A DNA stretch of 64,000 nt from Marinicella sp. (lineage in GTDB: Bacteria; Pseudomonadota; Gammaproteobacteria; Xanthomonadales; Marinicellaceae), in the NCBI GenBank assembly GCA_028284365.1, contig JANQRW010000055.1, positions 18,574 through 82,573 of the forward strand, read 5' to 3'. Position numbers and translations under genes: made by a program. The notes beneath the pieces are model-generated. The model was not told the DNA's origin. It saw only the letters and a program-made list of their open reading frames with translations, and searched no databases. This document shows, piece by piece, positions 9,801 to 19,051 of the stretch; position 1 is the first letter of the stretch; each line of letters opens with the position of its first letter.

Positions 9801-11214
9801 AATATGCCTCAAAGCATTTGCCATTGACGCCAGCACCCAACAGCACGAAACGAAAACCACTGTTGTCATGAAAAAACTCAATGCATTCCTTAATTAGATC
9901 CTGTCCTTTGGGTTGGCTGATTCTACCCAGCACCAACACAGTAAATGGGTTGGCAGAGGCTTTGTAATCAATCGCTTCAAGCGTCTTGGCAGCATGGGGG
10001 ATGATGGTTGTTTTGGCAAAAACTTCAGCTCTTGGAAGCTTGAGCAAATTCTCTTTCACAGAAACATCAGGAGCAACAATGCTTATATTATTTTGAGCCA
10101 ACAGTTCAGCTTGCTTGGTTTGCCACTGCTCCAATTGTGTGGCATTGATTTGACCAAATGGCTCGTTGAGTGAAGCTTCCAAAGCGCTATCAATGTCTTG
10201 CTTGCTGACGACATCAGTGTCTAACTGGGCATTTAACAGTGGCCAATGTGGAAAATAATCATGCAAAACCCGCAAGGTTGGCAAGCCAGTGTTTAAACAA
10301 TCCATGGCATGTCCAATTAATGAAGAGATCACCATGAGTTTTACCCCCCACCGTTTTTCTAGGGAGCTTAATATACTTTGATATTGAGTGTGATGTATGG
10401 TGGTACTGCTGATGGGGGCAGCCAAATGAAACTGGTCTAAGCACAAGCCACCGGTGCCCTGCCAATGCAAAGTGTATTGTTCACCGTGTTGTTGGCGGTA
10501 AAACTCACCATGACTGAGTAACACCAAATGATTCAGTTCTGAATGGTTTTGTATAAAGTCGTTGACCCATTGGTGCACACCACCGCCCCAATCCATGACC
10601 ACATGCAATGCAACGGGTTTTTTATCAAATATTGGGTAACTGAGTTTTTTAGGGGATATGTCAACTGTTTCAAGTTTTAGGTGCAATGTTGCCAAAGGGT
10701 GTGCTGGCAAAGGATGCTGATCACCAATATCAGGAAAAGTAGGGGCGACAATTTTTTCACCGTTTAAAGCTTCATCGACCACCAGATTATTAACCGCATA
10801 TCGCTCAAGTTCTAGATCCAGACAATTAATGTTTTTAATGGCAAAACAATGCGGATTAAGGCTGTTGGACTGAAAATACTTAGGTTCTTGTAACAAATAA
10901 ATGGTGTTGTCTAAATCTGTTAAAGAACCTCTGAAATCATGAGTGATGGGTGATAATTGATAATCTGAGGTATTCAGCGCACTGGTGCATTGAGTGGTTT
11001 GGTTTTCCAGAAAGGGTTGTAACAACCTGGCCTGCCAATGAGGAGGCAGTTGTGCTTTGTTGTTGATAACAATGATTGGGTCGTCATCTTGAATTTCAGC
11101 ACGAAGCTGTGCTTTGAGGGTTTGATTAAATGAATCACAGGTGCTGAAAAACTCATACCCGTCACGCTTGTTTTCGGTGCAATTATAGAATACCTTGTGA
11201 ACAAATTTAAACAT
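6829..11214 (-). CDS. Three-module glycosyltransferase (GT4 - coiled coil - GT2 - GT4)
   Basis: A 1461-aa, probably cytoplasmic or membrane-associated polymer-type glycosyltransferase. Residues about 200-600 form a GT-B (family 4-like) module with VLVLGRISQPKGQDL and the acceptor/donor-site stretch SETFSYTLSELQMSGIPVVATN. Residues about 620-755 are a heptad-rich coiled coil ending in NSRSWRFTKPLRRF, a linker often seen in large glycosyltransferases. Residues about 830-1090 form a GT-A (family 2) module with ASIIIPVFNQ, VIDDCSNDETE and FLNNDTEV (DxD). Residues about 1097-1461 are a second GT-B module with FIGGYQHTPNVDGL and PLRFGAGVKGKVNMSMSYGQPVV. Together they could add several sugars of a surface glycan. 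It stands alone rather than inside the 19-38 kb island but may serve the same product. Confidence 0.9.
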   Translation of the reverse strand: MFKFVHKVFYNCTENKRDGYEFFSTCDSFNQTLKAQLRAEIQDDDPIIVINNKAQLPPHWQARLLQPFLENQTTQCTSALNTSDYQLSPITHDFRGSLTDLDNTIYLLQEPKYFQSNSLNPHCFAIKNINCLDLELERYAVNNLVVDEALNGEKIVAPTFPDIGDQHPLPAHPLATLHLKLETVDISPKKLSYPIFDKKPVALHVVMDWGGGVHQWVNDFIQNHSELNHLVLLSHGEFYRQQHGEQYTLHWQGTGGLCLDQFHLAAPISSTTIHHTQYQSILSSLEKRWGVKLMVISSLIGHAMDCLNTGLPTLRVLHDYFPHWPLLNAQLDTDVVSKQDIDSALEASLNEPFGQINATQLEQWQTKQAELLAQNNISIVAPDVSVKENLLKLPRAEVFAKTTIIPHAAKTLEAIDYKASANPFTVLVLGRISQPKGQDLIKECIEFFHDNSGFRFVLLGAGVNGKCFEAYSNTDVMKNYDIQELTQILNTVSPQLALLASETSETFSYTLSELQMSGIPVVATNRGAFRNRILNGKTGLLVEPKTKLITQQILSLKEKPEQLKQLHRAALTTKQTTREENKSLYQKLFKFDKLDNKYTTNGLLSPLPVVKHLQTAKANNAILRTEVRATTVDLKEKTAWAKELTSQVQHLEKNLELERHEVKHLKTSFHSQAQQYNEKITELGVQNSEIQSHLEKLNSEIVALHQIRDQLATQKTQLATDKEKVETNLKKAQHGLEVALNQIEQMKNSRSWRFTKPLRRFTTYTRHKRNALRFRYSQIKGLPKRVVNSLRSRGFKQTVLIAKNKLKKPEVSEAPQAHEVVDVFDAITIPKHAQPKASIIIPVFNQFKHTYHCLESIARLADETPFEVIVIDDCSNDETEQAIKNISGINYHRQAENGGFIESCNTGASMAKSEFLVFLNNDTEVLNGWLDNLIQTFATQSEAGLVGSQLLYPDGRLQEAGGIVFNDGSGWNYGRLENPEVPEYQHLREVTYISGASIMVRKELFEHLGQFDQRYKPAYYEDTDLAFAVRKAGLKVYYQPLSKVIHFEGISSGTDLSSGTKKYQVINQQKFLDKWQQELQQQPAPGSDIELARFQNKPSRVLIFDACTPTPDQDSGSLRMLNLMKIFIELGHQVSFVPENMAHFEHYTHDLQKLGINCVYAPKYSSPVEYLKAKGGYYDIIILSRYYVAEPLMPILQSYCTDAKVWFDTVDLHYLRETRMAELESDGAALKAAEKTKIKELQIAEGCDLTLVVSPYEQQVLAEEKPALNVAVLSNIHEIHGGHAGYANSKDLLFIGGYQHTPNVDGLMWFVEEAFPQIINALPDIKLHVVGSKAPPQIVALGDHPNIVFHGFVEDIEPMMRNVRIAVAPLRFGAGVKGKVNMSMSYGQPVVGTKVAVEGMYTEHRKDVIMADDAETFAEEVIALYQNAPLWHQVSQGGIDNVKKWFSFNAAKNVITKLVSP

Positions 11215-11270
11215 CCGCGCATTCTACCAAAATTCATGCCCTTGAGTTGTTTAAAAAAACTGGATAACCA

Positions 11271-11297
11271 AAAAGCCCCGCCAGGTAGCGAGGCTTT
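11271..11297 (-). terminator. Rho-independent terminator of the DUF4412-like gene
   Basis: AAAGCCCCGC (11272-11281) and GCGAGGCTTT (11288-11297) form a 10-bp stem with one mismatch and a 6-nt loop. Read on the minus strand it ends in GGGGCTTTTT. It lies 24 bp after the stop of the gene at 11321 and upstream of the large glycosyltransferase, separating the two units. Confidence 0.75.
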
Positions 11298-11320
11298 CAT
11301 GTGTTGTCATTTGCCTTTGT

Positions 11321-12076
11321 TTATTGAAACAGTTCTTTAGGTAGCGACTCTTTTTTATAGCCTGAGGGAACTTGAAACACACTGGAGTCCAGGTCTTTGT
11401 TGTCAACGTGAGTTAAATACCCCTTTTGATCACCCATGTCATAATAAACAGGAAGCTTTTGACCCAAAGAATCGAAATTCATACTCTGATCGTGGCCAAA
11501 CTGTGAAGCCAGTTTTTCTGCCACTTTCATGAACTTATTGATGCTTGCATACTCATCGGCCTTAACACCAAGTTTTTGGTAGTCAGCCACGCAAAAAGAA
11601 CCTGATTTTTTGCCATCAACTAATTTGACCGCTTCTTGACATTCAAAACCATTGTAAGATTTGGCTTTGCCGCTTAATTCGTACTCGGGTGCTACAGCCT
11701 GTTTGGGCATTTGTTTTTGCATCATTGACTTAATCATACCGCGCATTTGTGCCCGCTGTGATTCAGGCATTTGAGCCAACTGCTCTTCTACCATGCGATC
11801 AACCATGGCGGCAACATCCCCTAAGGCAGCAATTTCTTTTTCACCAAAAACCATATAACTCTTATCTTGGTGGTTAAGGATGGTGAATGAGTTGTTCTTG
11901 GCATTGAAGATCAAAGCCGTACTGACGTCAATGTCGTTGGTCATTTTAGCCATGCCATCAGTCAGATACATTTTGCTGTGTTCTTGGCCATCTGCGTTGT
12001 TATATATCAATGTGGTATCTGCCATAACAGCTCCGCTGATTAAAGTTGTGCTTAAAATCAGTTGTTTTAGTTTCAT
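11321..12076 (-). CDS. Secreted DUF4412-like protein
   Basis: Probable periplasmic protein of 251 aa. The ATG at 12074-12076 is preferred over an upstream in-frame codon. It has AGGA about 8 bp upstream and begins a normal signal peptide (MKLKQLILSTTLISGAVMA, cleavage after VMA). The mature part starts with a beta-rich segment (TTLIYNNADGQ), then a Met/Gln-rich helix (about 90-130) and a second half with two cysteines (FECQEA and GSFCVADY) that may pair. The arrangement, with a metal- or ligand-reporter-like ITMNHQDK-type segment, recalls DUF4412 proteins, whose function is unknown. It is divergent from the PBP1b gene and followed by a strong terminator. Confidence 0.75.
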   Translation of the reverse strand: MKLKQLILSTTLISGAVMADTTLIYNNADGQEHSKMYLTDGMAKMTNDIDVSTALIFNAKNNSFTILNHQDKSYMVFGEKEIAALGDVAAMVDRMVEEQLAQMPESQRAQMRGMIKSMMQKQMPKQAVAPEYELSGKAKSYNGFECQEAVKLVDGKKSGSFCVADYQKLGVKADEYASINKFMKVAEKLASQFGHDQSMNFDSLGQKLPVYYDMGDQKGYLTHVDNKDLDSSVFQVPSGYKKESLPKELFQ

Positions 12077-12157
12077 GTTCCAGTTCCTAAGTTTTAAGAA
12101 AGACACCATTGTAGTCACAAAGGTTTAATCTCATGTTAACATGCGGCATATATTTTT

Positions 12158-14260
12158 GTGAACTTCATCAAAGCCGCTGTGGCGAAAAAGAAACAGCTTC
12201 AAAAAAAACGAAACCCAAACCAACCCAAAAGGTTACGCGCTTGGTTTATAAAGATTATACTGTTTGGCTTTGGTCTGATGGCCGGCTTGTTTGTGCCTTG
12301 GTATTTCTATATTAACTACATCACCGACACCATCGTTCAAGATCAGTGGGATGTACCCTCTGTGGCTTATGCCAGACCTTTGGAGTTGTATGAAGGGCTC
12401 AACCTGTCACCGGAAGCGCTGACGTTTGAGTTGGACTTATTAGGTTACCAATCAACTTCCAGTGCCCCACAAACCGGCCAGTACTTGTTTAATAACAACA
12501 CCTTCACTATCCAGAGCAAAGGCTTTCAATTTCCAGACTTGAGCACTCCAGCACAGAAAATATCATTAACCATTCAAAACGACAAAGTGGTTTCAGTGAC
12601 ACCCAGGTTGGCACGATTGGAACCGCACATCATTGGGCGTTTCTTTACCAGCGACTTTGAAAACCGTTTGCCGATTGTCCTGAATGCGATTCCTGACACC
12701 ATGATCAAAGGTTTACAAGCTGTTGAGGACCGCGATTTCAAAAATCACCATGGTGTTTCCTGGTTTGGTATTCTCAGGGCTGCGGTGAAAAACATCTTGG
12801 CTGGTGAGGTGGTTCAAGGTGGTAGCACCATCACCCAGCAGTTGGTCAAAAACAAACTCCGTTATCACCAAACCAGCTTCCTGCGCAAGGCGCATGAAGC
12901 ACTGGCTGCATCCATTTTAGAAACCAAGATGACCAAAGCCGAAATTCTCGAAAGTTACTTCAATGAGGTTTATTGGGGTCAAGACGGTAAGGTCGCAGTT
13001 CATGGTGTGGTAGAGGCTGCACAGTTTTATTTTGCTAAGCCTGTGTCACAACTGAATGTGGCTGACCAAGCTTTGTTGATAGGGGTCATCAAGGGCCCTT
13101 CCTGGTACAACCCATATCGACAAACCAAACGTGCCTTGTTACGTCGAGATGTGGTGCTTGATGTCTGGTTAGAAACTGGTGTGATCAATGCCAAACAACA
13201 CCAACTGGCTAAAAAAACACCATTGGGCTTATCGAAAAGTCGCCAGTTGAAAACCAACTTCGATGACTTTATGGATGTGGTTAGACAACAAATTAAAAAA
13301 CAATTCTCACTGGGCGACTTAAAGCGAGATGGTTTGCGTATTTTTACCACCATGGATCCTTATGTACAATATAAAACAACCCAGACGGCAAGAAAAACCA
13401 GCCAGTGGTTGGATGCTGAAGTAGAGAGTGCCATTTTGGTCAGTGGTGCAAAAAGCGGTGAGTTACTTGCTGTCTCAGGTTCCAAAACAGCGGCCTCTCA
13501 ATATAACAGGGCTTTGTTTGCTAAAAGGCAAATAGGTTCATTAATCAAACCTTTGGTTTATTTGTCCGGATTGGAACTGCTGCCAACTTTTGATTTGAAC
13601 TCAACACTTAAAGACATGCCTCTGACCGTCCCAACCAATGATCAGAAAATATGGCAACCCAAGAATTGGGATGGTAATGCCCTGGGTCCAATTTCAGCCA
13701 CCCAAGCTTTGGTACAATCCCGCAACCAAGCAACGGTTGATCTGGGTTTAAAAATCACTTTACGTAAATTTATTAATTTCTTAAAGCAAATGGGCATACA
13801 GGTACAACGTAACCGCCACCCAGCGTTGTTTTTAGGTGCGATTGAGCTGACACCATTTGAAGTACAGCATGTGTTTGGAATTTTTTCATCAAGAGGGGCC
13901 AATCAATTCGTTAATGCCATCAGATACGTAGCGGATCAGGACAATAAAATCCTCGGTCGCTCTCAACAGTCAACCAGTCACCAGTTAGCCACTCAGAATA
14001 TTGACAGCATCAACCAAGCCATGCATCAAGTAACGACAGAAGGCACGGCCAGAAAATTAACCAGCACGTTTCAATTATCTGGTCCACTGTTTGGTAAAAC
14101 CGGCACCACTAATGCCGGCAAAGACAGCTGGTATGCCGGTTTTGATCACCACTATTTAGCCACTGTTTGGGTTGGTCGAGATGATAACAGGGCCACGCCC
14201 TACTCAGGCAGCAATGGTGCTTTGGTTTTATGGGGTCACTTGTTTAAAAACTTGTATTAG
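12158..14260 (+). CDS. mrcB: Penicillin-binding protein 1B (bifunctional transglycosylase/transpeptidase)
   Basis: Inner-membrane class A PBP that polymerises lipid II and crosslinks peptidoglycan. The start is a GTG, with no strong ribosome site; a second in-frame GTG seven codons on is possible. A basic cytoplasmic tail is followed by one membrane segment (about 30-52) and a UB2H-like region (about 60-150). The GT51 domain has EDRDFKNHHGVSW with the catalytic Glu, then GGSTITQQLVKN and ESYFNEVYWGQ. The transpeptidase domain has RQIGSLIKPLVYL (catalytic Ser), SRNQATVDLG and FGKTGTTN. All key motifs are intact. At 700 aa it is somewhat shorter than the E. coli enzyme. A TPR lipoprotein gene follows about 100 bp downstream on the same strand. 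Confidence 0.95.
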   Translation: MNFIKAAVAKKKQLQKKRNPNQPKRLRAWFIKIILFGFGLMAGLFVPWYFYINYITDTIVQDQWDVPSVAYARPLELYEGLNLSPEALTFELDLLGYQSTSSAPQTGQYLFNNNTFTIQSKGFQFPDLSTPAQKISLTIQNDKVVSVTPRLARLEPHIIGRFFTSDFENRLPIVLNAIPDTMIKGLQAVEDRDFKNHHGVSWFGILRAAVKNILAGEVVQGGSTITQQLVKNKLRYHQTSFLRKAHEALAASILETKMTKAEILESYFNEVYWGQDGKVAVHGVVEAAQFYFAKPVSQLNVADQALLIGVIKGPSWYNPYRQTKRALLRRDVVLDVWLETGVINAKQHQLAKKTPLGLSKSRQLKTNFDDFMDVVRQQIKKQFSLGDLKRDGLRIFTTMDPYVQYKTTQTARKTSQWLDAEVESAILVSGAKSGELLAVSGSKTAASQYNRALFAKRQIGSLIKPLVYLSGLELLPTFDLNSTLKDMPLTVPTNDQKIWQPKNWDGNALGPISATQALVQSRNQATVDLGLKITLRKFINFLKQMGIQVQRNRHPALFLGAIELTPFEVQHVFGIFSSRGANQFVNAIRYVADQDNKILGRSQQSTSHQLATQNIDSINQAMHQVTTEGTARKLTSTFQLSGPLFGKTGTTNAGKDSWYAGFDHHYLATVWVGRDDNRATPYSGSNGALVLWGHLFKNLY

Positions 14261-14359
14261 GAGCCATGCTTGATTTTGAAGCAAACAGGGGTTTTAATAC
14301 CAAGCCTTGAATTCAATAACGGCGTGATTAATTTCTGCCAAAAGTTATGATTGAGCTTT

Positions 14360-14857
14360 ATGCAAAACCACAATACAAATAAAACACTTCTTGCTGCCTT
14401 AATGGCATGCTTATTATTCACCAGCTGCAGTAACCGCAAGGTTGTTGATGTAGATGAGACGATTCGTGACCCCTCAGCAGAAAATGGTTCTTTGATTCAG
14501 GTTAATCCGATGATTCCCAATGCGGTCAGTTTGTTGTTATTGGAATCCGATGAGTTGGTCAGCCAAGGTCAAGCCACACAGGCCATTTTGACTTTGAAGC
14601 GGGCACTGTCAATCAGCCCAGGGTCGGCTTTGGTACAGCAGCATTTGGCTGAAGTTTATCTGGTCGAAGCTGCCTACAAAGAAGCCATGTACTGGTCAAC
14701 ATTGGTGGTGAACCAAGGACCGGATCAAGGTGAATTATGCGAGCGTTCACGCCGCACCCAAGCCCTTGCTGCAGAATTATTGGGTCAGGTCGAAGTACAG
14801 GCACGGGCGTTGGAATCTATTGACAGTTGTACCACAGCCAAACCTGCACAGTATTGA
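14360..14857 (+). CDS. TPR-containing lipoprotein
   Basis: Predicted lipoprotein of 165 aa. The ATG at 14360 is favoured over an in-frame TTG nine bases upstream because it gives a short n-region, a hydrophobic core and the lipobox LLFTSC (Cys at about residue 23). The mature chain carries two TPR-like helical hairpins (about 60-125: LLLESDELVSQGQATQAILTL and the following ALSISPG...LAEVYL repeat). This suggests a protein-interaction role at the envelope. Its stop overlaps the helicase start (TGATG), so translation of the two is probably coupled. The exact function is not recognised. Confidence 0.82.
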   Translation: MQNHNTNKTLLAALMACLLFTSCSNRKVVDVDETIRDPSAENGSLIQVNPMIPNAVSLLLLESDELVSQGQATQAILTLKRALSISPGSALVQQHLAEVYLVEAAYKEAMYWSTLVVNQGPDQGELCERSRRTQALAAELLGQVEVQARALESIDSCTTAKPAQY

Positions 14858-16776
14858 TGTCAGCATTTCAAAAGCTACTGGGTGATGATGGCTTGTTCGC
14901 ACAACAGTTCGAATCATTCAAATCTCGTCCACAACAAATTGAAATGGCAGAGAAAATTGCCCAGGCCATTGAACAACAATCAGCTTTAATTGTTGAAGCG
15001 GGTACCGGCACTGGTAAAACCTTTGCATATTTATTACCAGCTTTGGTGTCACAACAAAAAATAATTGTCTCAACAGGGACTAAAACCCTACAAGACCAGC
15101 TTTTCACCAAAGACATTCCAATGTTATTGGACTTATTGGAGATAAAACCCAAGGTCAGGTTGCTCAAAGGTCGGAGTAATTACCTGTGTTTGGAGCGTTA
15201 CCACAAAGCAGCTTTGATGCCGGTTAGTCGCTATGCCGATAACAAACCACTGTTTCAAAAGCTCAAGAGCTGGATTCACCAAACGGCTCACGGTGAAATT
15301 TCAGAACTGGCAGAATACATTGAAAACCGCATGATGGTGTCCAACATCACTTCTACACCAGAAAACTGCTTGGGTGCAGAGTGCGACCACTATAACGATT
15401 GTTTTATGTATAAAGCCAGACGCAGGGCTCTTGATGCTGATTTATTGGTGATTAACCACCATTTATTGTTTGCTGATATGGCAATAAAACAAGGTGGTTT
15501 TGGAGAGTTATTACCAAAAACCGATGTGGTGGTATTGGATGAATCACACCAGATTCCCGAAATAGCTGGCCGCTTCTTTAGCCACCTATTCAGTTCCAGA
15601 CAATGTACTGAAATCCTCAATGATTTGATGACCGAGGCCGGTGAGGTGGATGCTGCCTTTGCGACGATTGCTCAACAGCATGAGCAAATGAAACGTGCTT
15701 TGCGTGATGCCATGCTCGCAATGAGCCAGATGCCCGAAAGAGAAAGCTCACATCGTTTGTTCCAAACTGAAATAATTATTGAGGCTTTTGATTTGTTGGC
15801 CCACCAGATGAACTTATTAATCGAAGGGTTGGAACCCTTGGTGGTGCAGTCTACGGGTCTGCAAAACTGTTATCTGCGCTTGACAGCAATGGGTGATTTG
15901 CTGCAAGACATGATACAACAAAGTGAACCAAACTTTATTTATTGGTTCGAAGCCCGTGAAAAGTATTTTGCCTTACATAAATCGCCGCTCGAAATTGCTG
16001 ATCCTTTGACCGAATTCAGAACAGCGTTTGAGACCAGTTGGATACTGACTTCAGCAACCTTGACAGTCAACCAGCAGTTTGAACACTATCAAAAGCAAAC
16101 GGGCTTTAATGATGCAGAGACCTTGCTATTGGACAGTCCTTTTGACTACGAAAAACAAGCTTTACTGTTGTTGCCTAAGTGCTTGCCAGAGCCCAACGAT
16201 TTTGAGTTTAATCCGAGCATGTTTGAATATGTTTTACCTTTGGTTCAACAAGCAAAAGGAGGTGTTTTCTTTTTATTTACTTCGCATCGTTCGTTACAAA
16301 TGGCTGCCTACTATTTTAAGGGTAAGCTCAATAAGCCAATTTTTGTTCAAGGTCAAAGTGACCGCAACCAAATGCTTGAGGACTTCAGAAGAGCAGGTAA
16401 CGGTTTACTGCTGGGTGCAGCCAGCTTTTGGGAAGGCGTTGATGTATCAGGTACTAGTTTAAGTTGTGTTATTATTGATAAACTACCTTTCGCTCACCCC
16501 AGCGATCCGGTTTTGAAGGCTAAAATTGAACACATCAACAAAAACGGTGGTAAAGCTTTTTATGACTTACAAATCCCCAAAGCCATCATTGCGCTGAAGC
16601 AAGGAGCTGGTCGGTTGATCCGTGGAGAGAATGACCAAGGGGTATTGGTTATTTGTGATCGCCGCATCACCAGCAAAGGTTATGGTCAAAGTTTTTTAAA
16701 GTCTTTGCCAGCTATGAAAACAACTCATGAAAGACAAGATGCCATTGATTTTTTGAATAAAATACAGGACGACTGA
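14857..16776 (+). CDS. yoaA: YoaA/DinG-family Fe-S ATP-dependent DNA helicase
   Basis: XPD-like superfamily 2 helicase with 5'-3' polarity expected from the family, linked to DNA repair. The start at 14857 overlaps the upstream stop. Walker A is EAGTGTGKT (about 46-54). The four cysteines expected to hold the iron-sulfur cluster are in NYLCLERY and NCLGAECDHYNDC. The DEAH-type box is VVLDESHQI. The C-terminal helicase motifs are ASFWEGVDVSG and ALKQGAGRLIRG. Length (639 aa) and sequence pattern match E. coli YoaA more closely than DinG. In E. coli YoaA works with the clamp-loader chi subunit; no partner gene is adjacent here. Confidence 0.93.
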   Translation: MSAFQKLLGDDGLFAQQFESFKSRPQQIEMAEKIAQAIEQQSALIVEAGTGTGKTFAYLLPALVSQQKIIVSTGTKTLQDQLFTKDIPMLLDLLEIKPKVRLLKGRSNYLCLERYHKAALMPVSRYADNKPLFQKLKSWIHQTAHGEISELAEYIENRMMVSNITSTPENCLGAECDHYNDCFMYKARRRALDADLLVINHHLLFADMAIKQGGFGELLPKTDVVVLDESHQIPEIAGRFFSHLFSSRQCTEILNDLMTEAGEVDAAFATIAQQHEQMKRALRDAMLAMSQMPERESSHRLFQTEIIIEAFDLLAHQMNLLIEGLEPLVVQSTGLQNCYLRLTAMGDLLQDMIQQSEPNFIYWFEAREKYFALHKSPLEIADPLTEFRTAFETSWILTSATLTVNQQFEHYQKQTGFNDAETLLLDSPFDYEKQALLLLPKCLPEPNDFEFNPSMFEYVLPLVQQAKGGVFFLFTSHRSLQMAAYYFKGKLNKPIFVQGQSDRNQMLEDFRRAGNGLLLGAASFWEGVDVSGTSLSCVIIDKLPFAHPSDPVLKAKIEHINKNGGKAFYDLQIPKAIIALKQGAGRLIRGENDQGVLVICDRRITSKGYGQSFLKSLPAMKTTHERQDAIDFLNKIQDD

Positions 16777-16853
16777 CATGATACTTTCCTAAAAACGAAC
16801 CATTAAACTCATAATTCACAGAAATTTAAGCCAATCCATGTTATTTTCATGTT

Positions 16854-18998
16854 ATGAAGTTTACTTTCACAATTTTGCTTTCATTGTGGCTGTTATCAGG
16901 CCAAACACAGATACAAACGCTGGCTGATGGTTGGGTGGTTGAAAACATCCATGGCCCATCCCAAGTCGGGATAGTTGATACGATTCCAGTGGACTTAAAC
17001 AAGGATGGTTTAATGGATGTAGTCTCTGTCTCAATTGAAGATGGTCATTTAAGAGCTTATATCAACCAGGGAAGTTTAGAGTTTGAGCAAGCCTACATCA
17101 GCACCGATGTTTTGGGAGCCTTTCGAGTTTCTGCCACTGATTTTAATAATGATAATGAGGTGGACTTTTTAATTCCTTCAATCGAAACCCAAGAAATCAT
17201 CGCTCTCATTCATGATTCAAATGCCGAACCTTATGGTTATCGTAGGCAAACCATAGCTGAAAATATACTTTTGCCAACCGATGCTCAAGCAGGTGACTTC
17301 AATAACGATGGCTTGATGGATGTGGTGAGCTTGTCTTTCGAAGAAAATGTGGTGTTGTTACACACTCAAAATAAACAAGGTGAGTTTATTTCTTCAGTCC
17401 TTTCAGAAGCACCCCTGCGACCAAGAAAGGTAATTGTAGAAGATTTTAATAATGACCAAAACCTAGATTTTTTGGTGGCATCAGAAGAAGATAACAGTGT
17501 CCGGTTATTTAATGGTGAAGGCGATACAACGTTTACGGAAATGTTAATTAGCAACCAATTAACAGGCATCAGATACATAGCCAAGTGTGATGATGTCAGC
17601 GCCGATTACCCAAGCTTTGTTGCAAGTGTGACAGGGGCCAGTCAAGCGATGCTTTTCGTTAATCAAGAAAACAATTCGTTCTCTGGAAAATTGATAGATT
17701 CTGATTTACCTGGGGCCAATGCAATGCATTGTGCAGATGTTGATCTCGACGGCGTGTTAGAGCTGATTGCTGTTTCAGCTGCTCAAGGCAGTATTTATGT
17801 GTATGAGCTACAGATGGAGGTAACTAAACAGCTTATTGCCAGTATCAGAGATGGTTACGTCACAGTTTCTTTCGCCAGCTTTGAAAATGGAACTCAGCCC
17901 AAAATCCTGACACAGGCTTTTTTTGAGAGTCGAAACTTGTTTTATGACCCATCCATAACCAATTTTGAAAAAGTTGTGTGGGAAGATTTTCCAGATGGTG
18001 CATTCTTTGTTGAGGTAGGAGATGTAGATGCCGACGGTGATATGGATGTGGTTTACGCTGCATTCACTGGTGACACGATTTATTGGTCTGAGCAGTCAGA
18101 TGGTGGTGTGTATTTGACTCATGTACTTCAGGAAGGCGTTGATGGGGCCCAAAGTGTGACATTGTCTGACATTGATTCAGATGATGATCTAGATGTCATC
18201 TCCGCCAGCGCATGGGGGGATATGTTCTGGTTTAATGAGAATAATGGACATGGTCTTTTTGAGGCCAATGTCATTACCAGTAACTCCAATAATGCTTCTA
18301 GAAGTGTAGCGGTTGATATAAATGATGATGACATTCTGGAGGTTATTGGTACATCTGTTCTTGATGATTCTGTTAGGCTGTTCAGTAAATCAGAGAATAA
18401 TCAGTTTGATGTAGAAGACATCTCAACCTCTATGGATGGTGCTTACGCCATAGCCGCTGGTGACACCAGCGGTAATACAGATAAAGATTTGTTGGTTTCT
18501 AATTTTTTTGGTAATAATGTAAAGTTGCTTATCAATAGGGGCATGGGGTTGTTCAATGAGTTGCTCATTATAGACCAGATAACAAAGCCAAATTCAACAG
18601 CAATTTGTGATATCAATAATGACCAGCGTCTGGATTTAGTCTTTGCGTCTTCTGTAGAAAATAGTTTATGGCTTGCAGAAAACCTGGGTAACAACAGTTT
18701 TGATCCTCAACTTTTATCTGCTTCAGTATTGGGCATTATGGATGTTAAATGTAAAGACATAGACCAAAACGGGTGGGCAGATATTATTACTGTCAGCGAA
18801 GCTGATCAATTGGTCCAAATATTCTTTAACTCCCAAAGCACTTTTCAAAGCAAGGTTTTGGCAGCAGGCATAAGTTATAGATCAATAGATGTTGAGCAAC
18901 AAAATCATGTCAGTCGTTTCTATGCAGCATCTTATGCTAACAATTCTGTTGTGGTGATAAAAAAAGCTGACTTGGTTTTTTTCAGTGGTTTTGATTAA
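16854..18998 (+). CDS. Secreted FG-GAP/VCBS repeat protein
   Basis: Exported protein of 714 aa with a signal peptide (MKFTFTILLSLWLLSGQTQ). About eleven repeats follow, each holding a calcium-binding-like acidic loop such as DLNKDGLMDVVSVS, DFNNDGLMDVVSLS, DVDADGDMDVVYAA, DIDSDDDLDVISAS and DIDQNGWADIITVS. These repeats fold as beta-propeller blades in FG-GAP/VCBS proteins, so one or two propellers are likely. No enzyme domain is visible. The chain ends abruptly with LVFFSGFD, a short hydrophobic-GF-acidic tail that may be a sorting signal (inference). A weak hairpin follows at about 19015-19030. Its role may be adhesion or surface binding. Confidence 0.85.
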   Translation: MKFTFTILLSLWLLSGQTQIQTLADGWVVENIHGPSQVGIVDTIPVDLNKDGLMDVVSVSIEDGHLRAYINQGSLEFEQAYISTDVLGAFRVSATDFNNDNEVDFLIPSIETQEIIALIHDSNAEPYGYRRQTIAENILLPTDAQAGDFNNDGLMDVVSLSFEENVVLLHTQNKQGEFISSVLSEAPLRPRKVIVEDFNNDQNLDFLVASEEDNSVRLFNGEGDTTFTEMLISNQLTGIRYIAKCDDVSADYPSFVASVTGASQAMLFVNQENNSFSGKLIDSDLPGANAMHCADVDLDGVLELIAVSAAQGSIYVYELQMEVTKQLIASIRDGYVTVSFASFENGTQPKILTQAFFESRNLFYDPSITNFEKVVWEDFPDGAFFVEVGDVDADGDMDVVYAAFTGDTIYWSEQSDGGVYLTHVLQEGVDGAQSVTLSDIDSDDDLDVISASAWGDMFWFNENNGHGLFEANVITSNSNNASRSVAVDINDDDILEVIGTSVLDDSVRLFSKSENNQFDVEDISTSMDGAYAIAAGDTSGNTDKDLLVSNFFGNNVKLLINRGMGLFNELLIIDQITKPNSTAICDINNDQRLDLVFASSVENSLWLAENLGNNSFDPQLLSASVLGIMDVKCKDIDQNGWADIITVSEADQLVQIFFNSQSTFQSKVLAAGISYRSIDVEQQNHVSRFYAASYANNSVVVIKKADLVFFSGFD

Positions 18999-19051
18999 TG
19001 TTTTTGAGTGATACGCTCCAAGGGGAGTGAAATAAAACCAGACACATTTCT

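Noticed and set aside
12158..12180. A later GTG (12179) as the PBP1b start
   Set aside because: Neither codon has a convincing ribosome site; the longer form keeps more of the basic tail usual in PBP1b, so it was kept with a note.
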